A stretch of DNA of 32,017 bases, from positions 1-32,017 of the forward strand of contig JAJTXU010000027.1 of NCBI GenBank assembly GCA_021462845.1, written 5' to 3'. Under the pieces are notes generated by a model, which worked only from the letters and a program-made list of their open reading frames with translations, did not search any database and had not been told where the DNA came from. The translations under genes were made by a program, and so were the position numbers. Shown here piece by piece: positions 16,330 to 23,826 of the stretch (position 1 is the first letter of the stretch; each line of letters opens with the position of its first letter). Source of the stretch: Anaerolineales bacterium. Lineage in GTDB: Bacteria; Chloroflexota; Anaerolineae; Anaerolineales; Villigracilaceae.

Positions 16330-16335
16330 ATTATA
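16330..16335 (-). promoter_or_regulatory. -10 box of the DUF3800 gene (leaderless)
   Basis: Consensus TATAAT on the minus strand ends 8 bases before the ATG at 16321, placing the transcription start at or next to the start codon. No good -35 is visible. Confidence 0.5.
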
Positions 16336-16370
16336 CAGCAATAAAAACCTCATTACTCGCGCAAACCAGC

Positions 16371-16441
16371 CCTCACCACGCCATCTCCCTTGGAAGAGGG
16401 GCAAACGGACAAGCCGATCAATCACGCTCATCTGGGTGAGG
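16371..16441. repeat. Inverted repeat with CCTCACC / GGTGAGG ends
   Basis: CCTCACC (16371-16377) pairs with GGTGAGG (16435-16441) around a loosely paired interior (CTCCCTT...AAGAGGGG). It resembles common bacterial intergenic repeats. It lies between the DUF3800 gene and the next repeat. Confidence 0.4.
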
Positions 16442-16481
16442 TCATTCCCCTTCATCTATAGTCCCGTTTTCGTTCTTGCCA

Positions 16482-16561
16482 TGTCACTCTGAGGGAGCGA
16501 TAGCGACCGAAGAGTCTCGGGCTATATTGACAGAGACCCTTCGCTAGCGCTCAGGGTGACA
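16482..16561. repeat. Inverted repeat with TGTCACTCTGAG / CTCAGGGTGACA ends
   Basis: The 80-base element runs from TGTCACTCTGAGGGAGCG to CGCTCAGGGTGACA, with inner GAGTCTC...GAGACCC. The arms are imperfect reverse complements. This ending is a widespread intergenic repeat type (from memory). It lies at the 3' end of the FAD oxidoreductase gene. Confidence 0.65.
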
Positions 16562-16572
16562 ATCTTGGGTTG

Positions 16573-17742
16573 TCATTTCCAAATATTCCCATACCCAAAC
16601 TCCCCTTCGATCAACTTCCCCTCCGCGAAGCGACTGAATCGGAACGGCGTGATGTCCACAGTTTTGGGCGCGCCATCGAGGATCAACTCGACCAAACTTG
16701 CGCCCGCGGCGGGGGAGGTCTTGAATCCCGTGCCGCTCAACCCGCAGGCGAGATACAAACCGTCAACCTCTGTACCGCTATAGATCGCGCGCTGGTCGGG
16801 CGTGATGCCGTCGCGCCCAACGTGGATCGAGTGCAAGCCGCTCTGTTCGATCTTGGGGATGCGCTGAACCATGATGTCAATCAATTTTTCGACGAACGTG
16901 GGCGTCGGCGTTTGGTCTTCCTCGTCGGGCGGATCGTTGCGCATCGATTCATCCACGCCCGCGGCGAGAATGAGCGCGCTTCCCTCGGGGCGGAAGTAAC
17001 ACTCGAGCGCGAGATCAATCGCCGCAGGGATTCGTCCCAGCGATGGCGGACGATGCAGGAACGCGACATCGTGCGTCCACGTTTCGATCGGGACTTGGAT
17101 GTCTGCCAGCCCCGCGACATGCTTTGCCCACGCCCCAGCCGCGTTGACGACGATCGGCCCGTCGAAGTCGCCTTGGTTCGTGCTGACGCCGATAACTTTT
17201 CCACTCACTGTACGAATAGCGGTCACTTCGCAGTTTTGGATCAGCGTCCCGCCGAGTCGCTTCGCGGATTCGATGAACGAGTTGGTCGTGAGCGTCGCGT
17301 CCGCGTAGCCTGAATCGGGTTCGTACGCGGCGTAATCGAAATGATCGGTGATGAGATCGGGGAACAGTTCCTTCACTTCCTTTGCAGTGATGACGGACGT
17401 ATTGATGCCGAGTCTTTGCTGGTTGGCGACATTGCCGCGCAGTTGAGCCTCCTCCTCGCGCGTATTGATCTGGATGAAGCCTGTTTTTTGAAATCCACAT
17501 TCACCGCCAACTCTGTTCTTCCAATCATTGAAATAAATTTCATAACTTTTGAAAGTTAATTCAGATTCGGCGGCGAGATCGTAGTGCATACGGACGAGTC
17601 CGCTGGAGTGACCCGTGGCGCCTGAAGCGGTCACTTTGCGTTCGAGGATGGCGGGCTTGAGTCCGCGCTCGGCGAGGTGAAAGGCGATGCTGGCGCCCAT
17701 CACGCCCGCGCCGATGACGATGGCGTTGTAGGATTGAGTCAT
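16573..17742 (-). CDS. FAD-dependent oxidoreductase, DAO/sarcosine oxidase beta-like
   Basis: The 389-residue protein belongs to the D-amino-acid oxidase (DAO) fold group. A Rossmann dinucleotide motif, GAGVMG (11-16), is followed by the ribose-binding E34 and the ATGHSSGLVRMHY segment (42-54), which resembles sarcosine oxidase beta and dimethylglycine/glycine oxidase-like proteins. GLSGTGFKTSPAAG near the C-terminus is the second FAD-contact block of this group. It probably oxidises a secondary amine or amino acid, but the substrate cannot be read from sequence. AAGGA lies 7 bases before the ATG at 17742. It stands alone, divergent from the phosphatase gene. Confidence 0.85.
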   Translation of the reverse strand: MTQSYNAIVIGAGVMGASIAFHLAERGLKPAILERKVTASGATGHSSGLVRMHYDLAAESELTFKSYEIYFNDWKNRVGGECGFQKTGFIQINTREEEAQLRGNVANQQRLGINTSVITAKEVKELFPDLITDHFDYAAYEPDSGYADATLTTNSFIESAKRLGGTLIQNCEVTAIRTVSGKVIGVSTNQGDFDGPIVVNAAGAWAKHVAGLADIQVPIETWTHDVAFLHRPPSLGRIPAAIDLALECYFRPEGSALILAAGVDESMRNDPPDEEDQTPTPTFVEKLIDIMVQRIPKIEQSGLHSIHVGRDGITPDQRAIYSGTEVDGLYLACGLSGTGFKTSPAAGASLVELILDGAPKTVDITPFRFSRFAEGKLIEGEFGYGNIWK

Positions 17743-17758
17743 GGAGGATTCCTTTTTG

Positions 17759-17820
17759 AGCCACAGAGTACACGGCTTGACGCTGATTCATCTTCATGAT
17801 TCTCCGTGAACTATGCGGCT
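17759..17820. repeat. Imperfect inverted repeat in the divergent spacer
   Basis: AGCCACAGAGTACACGGC (17759-17776) pairs imperfectly with CTCCGTGAACTATGCGGCT (17802-17820). Nothing else recognisable lies in the 156-base spacer between the oxidoreductase and phosphatase genes except a weak TATGAT at 17878. Confidence 0.45.
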
Positions 17821-17898
17821 GAGATTTTGATTGTTGAAATTGTAGCAGGATTTTACCCGCTTATCGGATGAAAAAATTATGATACGATTCTCGTAGAC

Positions 17899-18345
17899 AT
17901 GAACATCTCTCAGATCACCGATAACCTCTTCGTCGGCAACATGCCATTCCAACGCGACTATGACCGTTTGCGCGACCTCGGCGTGCGCCTGATCATCAAC
18001 ATGCGCCTCACCCTCGGACCCTCGTTCGATACCCACCATCAACCGATCGATACCCTTTGGCTTCGTTCGATCGATAGCCCCTTCTTCCCGATCCCCATAT
18101 CCAATTTGATGCGTGGGGCGCAAGCCGCTCTCGAAACGATTCAAAGCGGCGGAAAGGTCTACGCTCATTGCGCCTACGGTCGCCACCGCGGACCCGCAAT
18201 GGGCGCGTGCATTCTTATCGCCCAAGGCTACGCTCCGCAAGATGCCATGCAACTTATCAAAGACCGCCGCTCCATTGCCGACCCGTTCGCCTGGTATATC
18301 CGCCCGCGCATTCTAAAATTCGCAAAAGAATGGAATCACTCCTAA
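17899..18345 (+). CDS. Dual-specificity-type protein phosphatase
   Basis: The 148-residue soluble protein is a compact cysteine-dependent phosphatase. The P-loop signature H-C-x5-R is present as HCAYGRHRG (90-98) with nucleophile C91 and R97. The general acid is probably D59 (SIDSP). The opening ITDNLFVGNMP matches dual-specificity phosphatases. Substrate unknown: phosphotyrosine/serine proteins or a phospholipid are possible. It stands alone, transcribed away from the oxidoreductase and convergent with thrB. A pyrimidine-rich repeat (18345-18424) separates it from thrB. Confidence 0.85.
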   Translation: MNISQITDNLFVGNMPFQRDYDRLRDLGVRLIINMRLTLGPSFDTHHQPIDTLWLRSIDSPFFPIPISNLMRGAQAALETIQSGGKVYAHCAYGRHRGPAMGACILIAQGYAPQDAMQLIKDRRSIADPFAWYIRPRILKFAKEWNHS

Positions 18346-18424
18346 CCCCTCCTCAATCAATTCTCCCAATTCTCTAATTCTCCTCAGTCTCCAATCTCCA
18401 ATCTCTAGTTCTCTAATTCTCTCC
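18345..18424. repeat. Pyrimidine-rich word repeat between phosphatase and thrB
   Basis: Repeated CAATTCTC / TCTAATTCTC / CAATCTC words, the same vocabulary as 8952-9010. The left end joins the phosphatase stop, and the right end runs into thrB and encodes its last residues (ELERRELEN) and stop. Confidence 0.6.
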
Positions 18425-19313
18425 TCTCCAACTCCGCCCCTCGCCCCGCCACCCCTAGACGAAATATCCGCGCGTCGACTCCCGCCGCCTCGTACGCACG
18501 CTTCATGGACTCGCCTACGCCTGCCTCGCCCGTAGAGAACGCGATCACGCTCGGACCCGCTCCCGACAGCGCAACCGCACTTGCCCCAGCATCTTTCGCC
18601 GCGCTCATTGCCTGCGCCGCGCCAGGGATCAACCTCAAACGATACGGCTGATGTAGTTTATCGGTCATCACCTTGCCGAGCAAATCCAAATCCCCATTTC
18701 TCAACGCCTCCACAACCAACGCCGTGCGGCTGATATTGTGAATCGCGTTCTTCATCGAAACTTTTTTCGGCAATGCCGCCCGCGCTTGTTTGGTGGGGAG
18801 GTAAAAATCGGGCAACGCAATCGTGACGTGTATATCTGTCGAAATTGGAATCTTCCGCGCGATGACTTCGCCGCGTTCCATCGTTGACACGACCAAGCCT
18901 CCCATCATCGCAGGCGCGACGTTATCGGGATGCCCCTCCATGTCACATGCGAGATTCAAAATCTCCTCGCGCGAAAACGGATTCTCCAGTAATGTGTTCC
19001 CCGCCATCAACCCTGTGATGATCGCCGCGGACGACGACCCCATCCCCGACGATAACGGGATGTGATTCACGCACTCCGCATGAAACGGCGGCAACGGCTT
19101 CCCCGCGCCTTCCGCCAACCTCTGCGCCGCGCGGACGATGAGATTATTCTTGCCCGAAGCGAGTCTGCCCGCGCCTTCGCCTGTGACATGCGCCGCGAAT
19201 TCCTTTGCAAGCGAAATCGTCGTCTCATTCCATAAATCCAACGCCAGACCGAGGGCATCGAACCCAGGTCCAAGGTTGGCAGATGTGGCGGGAACATTGA
19301 TGGTGAATTTCAT
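18405..19313 (-). CDS. thrB: Homoserine kinase
   Basis: ThrB phosphorylates homoserine with ATP to O-phosphohomoserine, the substrate of threonine synthase encoded just upstream. The 302-residue GHMP kinase has the N-terminal VPATSANLGPGFDALG stretch (7-22), the ATP-binding PLSSGMGSSSAA (86-97) and the C-terminal LSGAGPSVIAF block. The ATG at 19313 is chosen: an 11-codon extension to 19346 is encoded by repeat DNA and precedes the conserved start. The C-terminus ELERRELEN and the stop are encoded by the purine/pyrimidine repeat family, so the natural C-terminus has probably been replaced or extended. Confidence 0.93.
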   Translation of the reverse strand: MKFTINVPATSANLGPGFDALGLALDLWNETTISLAKEFAAHVTGEGAGRLASGKNNLIVRAAQRLAEGAGKPLPPFHAECVNHIPLSSGMGSSSAAIITGLMAGNTLLENPFSREEILNLACDMEGHPDNVAPAMMGGLVVSTMERGEVIARKIPISTDIHVTIALPDFYLPTKQARAALPKKVSMKNAIHNISRTALVVEALRNGDLDLLGKVMTDKLHQPYRLRLIPGAAQAMSAAKDAGASAVALSGAGPSVIAFSTGEAGVGESMKRAYEAAGVDARIFRLGVAGRGAELERRELEN

Positions 19314-19323
19314 AAACTCTTTT

Positions 19324-19440
19324 ACCACGAAGGACACAAAGTGCACAAAGGAAGATCAAAAGCAAACCAAAGGCAAATCTACGGAAAGGCTTTTCGACCG
19401 TCATTCGTTTAAACTTAGTGACCTTCGTGCCCTTTGTGTT
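19324..19440. repeat. Long inverted repeat with 9-bp periodic arms, thrC-thrB spacer
   Basis: The left arm (19324-19350, CACGAAGGACACAAAG...) and right arm (about 19413-19440, CTTAGTGACCTTCGTGCCC...) are built from CTTNGTGNN units in opposite directions. It reaches the final codons of thrC. Same family as 2894-2961 and 22505-22579. Confidence 0.6.
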
Positions 19441-20504
19441 TAAAAGGTTTTTCCCAAAATAACCTCTTCCAACGCTTCCAGCCTCGGCGGCACAATGGAC
19501 GGCTTCTGCATATCCCTCGTGATGATCTCTGAATCTTTCAACCCATGCCCCGTGCAAACCGCAACAACTCGCTGACCTTGAACCTTCAACCTGCCACTTT
19601 GAACCTCCGCCGCCAACCCCGCGAGTCCCGTCGCCGAAGCAGGCTCGACCCATATCCCTTCAAGTTTCGCCAGCAGTTTTTGCATCTCCAAAATTCGTTC
19701 GTCGCTCACCGCGATGATTTGCCCCTGCGACTCTTCCGCGGCTTGCAACGCTTGTTCCCCTCGCGCGGGCTTGCCGATTCGAATTGCCGTCGCGACCGTT
19801 TCGGGATTCTCAACCGCATGTCCCAACACGAGCGGAGCCGCGCCCGCCGCTTGCACCCCCAACATCCTCGGCAGGAGCGCGGACTTCAGTCCGCTATACT
19901 GCTTGAACCCCGCCCAATACGATGTGATGTTGCCCGCGTTGCCCACAGGCAAACACAACCAATCAGGCGCAGACCCCAACTCGTCAACGATCTCGAACGC
20001 CGCAGTCTTCTGCCCCTCGATGCGATACGGGTTGATCGAATTCACCAAACAGATCGGGTGCTTGTTCGTGATCTCAACGACCATCGTCAACGCGTCGTCG
20101 AACGAGCCGTCAATTTGGATCACGTGCGCGCCGTACGCGATCGCGCCCGCGAGTTTCCCCGCCGCCACCTTGCCCTGCGGGATCAACACGATGGATTTCA
20201 TCCCAGCCCGCGCCGCGTATGCCGCCGCAGATGCGGCAGTGTTGCCCGTCGAAGCGCAGATCACCGTCGTTGCGCCGCGCCCCAGCGCCTCGCTCACCGC
20301 CGCCGTCATGCCGCGATCTTTGAATGAACCCGTCGGGTTGAGTCCTTCATATTTGATATACAACTCAAAATCGCCGCCGAGATGGCGCGACAAATTGTCG
20401 GCGCGAATCAAAGGCGTCCGCCCCTCGAGCAGGCTGACGGTCCGCGAATGAATCGGGAGGTCGAGCAAATGTCCGTATGTGTGGATGAGTCCTTGGTATG
20501 TCAT
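19440..20504 (-). CDS. thrC: Threonine synthase
   Basis: ThrC converts O-phosphohomoserine to threonine with PLP. The 354-residue protein has the PLP lysine K62 in GLNPTGSFKDRGM, the phosphate-contact loop STGNTAASAAAYAARAG (85-101), the NSINPYRIEGQKT segment and the GHGLKD motif near the C-terminus. Length fits the short bacterial/archaeal class. It is followed by thrB on the same strand after a 126-base repeat. A short surface stretch (VQSGRLKVQGQR, about 300-311) is encoded by repeat-like DNA at 19573-19606. A -10-like TAAACT lies 6 bases before the ATG. Confidence 0.94.
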   Translation of the reverse strand: MTYQGLIHTYGHLLDLPIHSRTVSLLEGRTPLIRADNLSRHLGGDFELYIKYEGLNPTGSFKDRGMTAAVSEALGRGATTVICASTGNTAASAAAYAARAGMKSIVLIPQGKVAAGKLAGAIAYGAHVIQIDGSFDDALTMVVEITNKHPICLVNSINPYRIEGQKTAAFEIVDELGSAPDWLCLPVGNAGNITSYWAGFKQYSGLKSALLPRMLGVQAAGAAPLVLGHAVENPETVATAIRIGKPARGEQALQAAEESQGQIIAVSDERILEMQKLLAKLEGIWVEPASATGLAGLAAEVQSGRLKVQGQRVVAVCTGHGLKDSEIITRDMQKPSIVPPRLEALEEVILGKTF

Positions 20505-20510
20505 ACCGAA

Positions 20511-20553
20511 AGTTTAACATAACTTTGGATACGAGCGCCAGCAAGGGTATACT
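20511..20553. promoter_or_regulatory. Divergent promoters for thrC and the lipoprotein gene
   Basis: On the plus strand TATACT (20548-20553) lies 9 bases before the ATG at 20563, with a weak -35 TTGGAT (20525-20530) at 17 bases. On the minus strand an extended -10 (TGT then TAAACT, 20519-20511) lies 6 bases before thrC. Both spacings imply almost no leader. Confidence 0.45.
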
Positions 20554-20562
20554 TTTGTCACG

Positions 20563-21513
20563 ATGAAATTTTTATTGCGGATTGCGTACTGCGTATTGTT
20601 GACGGCATGTGCGACCGCCACGCCTCTTTCCACGCCTCAAGTTGCCTCGCCCACCTCAACCTTTATCGCCCCCTCAGCGACTCAAATTGCCACCGAACAA
20701 TTACCAATTACTAATCCCCAATTACCAACAGAAAGTCTCCAGTCCCCAGTCTCTAATTCTTCCACCTCTACACCTCAATTCTCTAATTCTCCAATCCTCG
20801 ACTGGAAAGATATGCCCATCATCCCAACAGACATAGATACATCATTACGCAAAGTCTATGAACGCGGCTTATCCCTCGGCAACGACCCTCACGCGTTTTC
20901 ATTATTCGGCGATTGCCAGGCGCGACCCGAAGAATTTTTCGGCGTCTTTGAAACGGACGAAATCTTATTTGAAAGTTTATCTCCCGACTTGCAAGAGACC
21001 GTTGACAACTTCCGCGGCTCGTTCAACCGAGAAAGCCCCACCGCGCAAGACGGCACAACCCCAGGCGCGCTCTTGTGGATCCAGTGGCATCAGGGAAAAT
21101 TTGATTGCACCTTCGCCGAAACTCCCGTCGAATGTGAACTGCGGATTCACCGCCCGTCGTTCGTCATCATTCAGATCGGCACGCACTTCGAATCCCGCAA
21201 CACGGAATATTTGCGAAGGATCATCGAGCAATTGTTGGATGAGGGCGTGATCCCCATCCTCGCCACCAAAGCCGACAACCGCGAGAAAGACGAGCGCGTC
21301 AACCGCGACATGGCTCTGCTCGCTTCCGAATATGATCTCCCGTTGTGGAACTTTTGGGCGGCAGTTTCCAACCTCCCCAACCGCGGACTCTACACCCGCG
21401 ACGACCGCCCCCTGCAAGGCGACATCTACCTAACCGAGGAAGCCAAAGAGATCCATCGCATGACCGCACTCGAAACGCTGAACGCGGTCTGGAGAGCCAT
21501 GACAAGAAAGTAA
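20563..21513 (+). CDS. Lipoprotein with SGNH hydrolase-like domain
   Basis: The 316-residue protein starts with a lipoprotein signal (hydrophobic 3-15, lipobox LTAC, C16), so it is probably anchored outside the membrane. A Thr/Ser/Pro-rich linker runs to about residue 80. The rest resembles SGNH/GDSL hydrolases: SLFGDC (113-118) where block I normally has GDS, then IIQIGTH (202-208) like block III, and a C-terminal DIYLTEEAKEIHRM like block V. If the alignment is right, the nucleophile serine is Cys (C118), so it may be altered or inactive. The signal peptide and most of the linker are encoded by the spacer repeat vocabulary (20577-20598 and 20700-20800). Confidence 0.65.
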   Translation: MKFLLRIAYCVLLTACATATPLSTPQVASPTSTFIAPSATQIATEQLPITNPQLPTESLQSPVSNSSTSTPQFSNSPILDWKDMPIIPTDIDTSLRKVYERGLSLGNDPHAFSLFGDCQARPEEFFGVFETDEILFESLSPDLQETVDNFRGSFNRESPTAQDGTTPGALLWIQWHQGKFDCTFAETPVECELRIHRPSFVIIQIGTHFESRNTEYLRRIIEQLLDEGVIPILATKADNREKDERVNRDMALLASEYDLPLWNFWAAVSNLPNRGLYTRDDRPLQGDIYLTEEAKEIHRMTALETLNAVWRAMTRK

Positions 21514-21567
21514 ATCATTCGACACAGGCTTTTGCTTTGAACTTCCTCATAAGTCGAAAGCCCGTAC

Positions 21568-21585
21568 CGCAAAGTTCACTTTGCG
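21568..21585. repeat. Small hairpin in the spacer before the methyltransferase gene
   Basis: CGCAAAG-TTCA-CTTTGCG, a 7-bp stem. The rest of the 179-base spacer (21514-21692) holds no recognised feature except GAGAGGAAT just before the next gene. Confidence 0.4.
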
Positions 21586-21692
21586 CTCGTGCTCCGAAAA
21601 CAAATAAGACAGGAAGTGAGCGGCTCAATCTTTTTTAACCGCAAATAACGCGGCATGCTCTTCGATTTTGCGCGAGTCCGAGAGGAATTTAA

Positions 21693-22502
21693 ATGAACAA
21701 CATCTCCAACACCCCCTTCGCCACTGTTGCCGAAGCCTACAACCGCAATGCCGACAAATACGACGAATTCATCGAGAACAACCCCAACCTCCAGCGGATG
21801 CGGCGCAAAGTCTACGCTCACGTTACAGCACTGCTTCCGCAAGGCTCGCGCATCCTCGATCTCGCCTGCGGCACAGGCACCGATGCGTTTTGGTTCGCCC
21901 AACACGGCTACACCGTCCACGGCGTGGATATTTCGGATGGCATGTTGCGACGCGCATCTGAAAAAGCAAAACAACTCGGCTTGGAGAACAAAGCCGTCTT
22001 CGAGCATCTCTCCTACACCAAACTTGGCAAACTCGGCAAAACCCAATTCGACTGCGCATTCTCCAACTTCGGCGGCTTGAACTGTGTTGCAGACCTGAAA
22101 CTTGTAGCCGACGAAGTCCGACCGTTGCTCAAACCCAGCGCAAAAATTATTTGGGCGCTCATGCCGCCGTTCTGCCTGTGGGAATCAGCCATGTTCCTGC
22201 GCGGACGTGTCAAGCTCGCCACCCGCCGCTTTCGTGGGAAGTCCACCGTGTACAAAGAAGGACTCAACTATCCTGTTTACTATTACACGCCCAACCAAAT
22301 TGCCCGGGCATGGGGTAACGGCTATCAAATCGAATCGATCCGCGCGTTATCGGTCATCACGCCGCCCGCCACCAACAAAGACTTCGCCGTCAAACGCCCG
22401 CGCATGTTCGATCTCCTCGGCAAACTCGACGACCTTGCCGAAGCAAAATTTCCATTCAAATATTGGGGAGATTTCACCATTGTCACCCTTCAAAAAATAT
22501 GA
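21693..22502 (+). CDS. Class I SAM-dependent methyltransferase
   Basis: The 269-residue soluble protein has the class I methyltransferase motif I, LDLACGTGTD (55-64), an acidic residue ending strand 2 (D79 in HGVDIS) and the PFATVAEAYNRNADKYDEF opening typical of UbiE/Methyltransf_11-like enzymes. The substrate is unknown. GAGAGGAAT gives a good ribosome binding site before ATG 21693. It is followed after 78 bases by a flippase-like gene on the same strand. The repeat between them carries no clear promoter, so the two may be co-transcribed. Confidence 0.85.
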   Translation: MNNISNTPFATVAEAYNRNADKYDEFIENNPNLQRMRRKVYAHVTALLPQGSRILDLACGTGTDAFWFAQHGYTVHGVDISDGMLRRASEKAKQLGLENKAVFEHLSYTKLGKLGKTQFDCAFSNFGGLNCVADLKLVADEVRPLLKPSAKIIWALMPPFCLWESAMFLRGRVKLATRRFRGKSTVYKEGLNYPVYYYTPNQIARAWGNGYQIESIRALSVITPPATNKDFAVKRPRMFDLLGKLDDLAEAKFPFKYWGDFTIVTLQKI

Positions 22503-22504
22503 CC

Positions 22505-22579
22505 CTCGCCACAAGGGGCGCGAAGAACGCAAAGAATTAAACAGACACACCTTCGTGAACTTTGTGCCCTTTGAGTTTC
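22505..22579. repeat. 9-bp periodic inverted repeat, methyltransferase-flippase spacer
   Basis: GCGCGAAGAACGCAAAG on the left against CTTCGTGAACTTTGTGCCC on the right. Same CTTNGNGNN unit family as 2894-2961 and 19324-19440. Confidence 0.55.
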
Positions 22580-22580
22580 A

Positions 22581-23759
22581 ATGTCTCTTCTTCGTCGCAA
22601 CTCCCTCTACCTCCTCCTTGCCCGCATCGCCGCGCAGGCGCTTTCCATCCTGTTCATTGCCCTGCTTGCCCGCCGCCTCGGCGTCGCCGACTTCGGTCAA
22701 TTCACTTTCATTGCCGCGGTCATCCTGCTCGGCAACACCTTCACCAACTTCGGCACCGATACCACTCTCATTCGAGAACTCAATCGCGCGCCCGCGCCGC
22801 GTCTCATCGCGCAATCGTTCGCTCTGCAACTTGCGCTCTCAGCCCTTTGGGTCATCGTCACATTCATCCTCAAACCCAATTCTCCGCTTCTCCTCTACTC
22901 GCTTGCCCTGTTCCCTCTCGCCCTTTTTTCCGTTGCCACCGCCGCCCTCCGCGCGCGCGAACGCATGGAACTTGTCCTCGCCCTCAGCCTCATCAACGGC
23001 ATTCTTCAACTCCTCGCCGCGTTCTTCTCTTTGGATATCTCCACCCTCATCCTCTATCTCCTCATCGGACATTTCCTCACCGCCGTCTTTTCCTACCTCC
23101 TGTGCAACGCCTCTCTTCCCGACTTCCAACTGATTCCCCTCCCCAACATTTTCCCCCTCCTCAAACTGACTCTCCCCTTCGCCGCACTGACCTTTCTCCT
23201 CGTTCTCTCTCAACGCCTTGGGGTGCTCGCAACCACCCTCCTCCTCGGCGACTCTGCTACGGGTATTTTCTCCGCCGCCGCCCGCATCGTAGACGGACTC
23301 AAGCTCGGACATTATGCCATCCTGGGCGCGCTGCTTCCCATCATCTCGCGGCGCGCGCCTGAAGCGGCGCACTCCTTCCGCATGGGATTCGTTCTCCTCA
23401 TCTTTGCCAGCCTTCTTATGTCCATTGTCCTCAGCCTGTTCCCCAAATTCATCATCGTTCTCCTCTACGGCGAGAGATTTCTTCCTGCTGTACATCTACT
23501 CGCCCTATTCGGCTGGAGTCTGATTCCCTACACAGTTTCCTCTTTCCTCTCCTACCACCTCATTGCCCAGGGACGCGAAATCGTTCTCGTCAAAGCGACA
23601 TCTATTTCACTGACAATATTCATCGCGTTATATCTCTGGCTCATTCCAATCTTTCAAGTTCAAGGTGTTATCTACGCCGCGCTGATCGGTGAGATAATTC
23701 AAGCAATCATCTTTACCATAGCAAGCCACCTTTCAGACACCAACCCTGCTACTCATTGA
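22581..23759 (+). CDS. Polysaccharide flippase-like membrane protein (MOP superfamily)
   Basis: The 392-residue protein is almost entirely hydrophobic, with about 11-12 membrane helices. It begins with the MOP/Wzx pattern of a short basic N-terminus, helix 1, then RRLGVADFGQFTFIAAV (51-67), typical of oligosaccharide flippases and PST-type O-antigen transporters. It is shorter than the usual 420-480 residues, so the last helices may be missing. It probably moves a lipid-linked saccharide across the membrane, but no glycosyltransferase genes lie nearby to name the substrate. The codons are strikingly pyrimidine-rich on this strand. Confidence 0.8.
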   Translation: MSLLRRNSLYLLLARIAAQALSILFIALLARRLGVADFGQFTFIAAVILLGNTFTNFGTDTTLIRELNRAPAPRLIAQSFALQLALSALWVIVTFILKPNSPLLLYSLALFPLALFSVATAALRARERMELVLALSLINGILQLLAAFFSLDISTLILYLLIGHFLTAVFSYLLCNASLPDFQLIPLPNIFPLLKLTLPFAALTFLLVLSQRLGVLATTLLLGDSATGIFSAAARIVDGLKLGHYAILGALLPIISRRAPEAAHSFRMGFVLLIFASLLMSIVLSLFPKFIIVLLYGERFLPAVHLLALFGWSLIPYTVSSFLSYHLIAQGREIVLVKATSISLTIFIALYLWLIPIFQVQGVIYAALIGEIIQAIIFTIASHLSDTNPATH

Positions 23760-23780
23760 TCCATCACATCTCCTGACCAA

Positions 23781-23812
23781 TAACTTGTAACTCGTAACTT
23801 GTAACGCATAAC
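23781..23812. repeat. Heptamer tandem repeat (TAACTTG-like, 4 copies)
   Basis: TAACTTG, TAACTCG, TAACTTG, TAACGCA run in tandem, then TAAC, between the flippase and phosphorylase genes. Confidence 0.6.
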
Positions 23813-23826
23813 CCGCCTCCTCAACC

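Noticed and set aside
16570-17313. 247-residue plus-strand open frame opposite the FAD oxidoreductase
   Set aside because: Arg-rich antisense shadow; the minus strand has the Rossmann and DAO motifs.
19314-19346. Upstream ATG for thrB
   Set aside because: Adds 11 residues from repeat DNA before the conserved MKFTINVPATSANLG start.
22839-23495. 218-residue Glu-rich minus-strand open frame opposite the flippase gene
   Set aside because: Its acidic, low-complexity make-up is the antisense of CTC/TTC-rich codons of a membrane protein.
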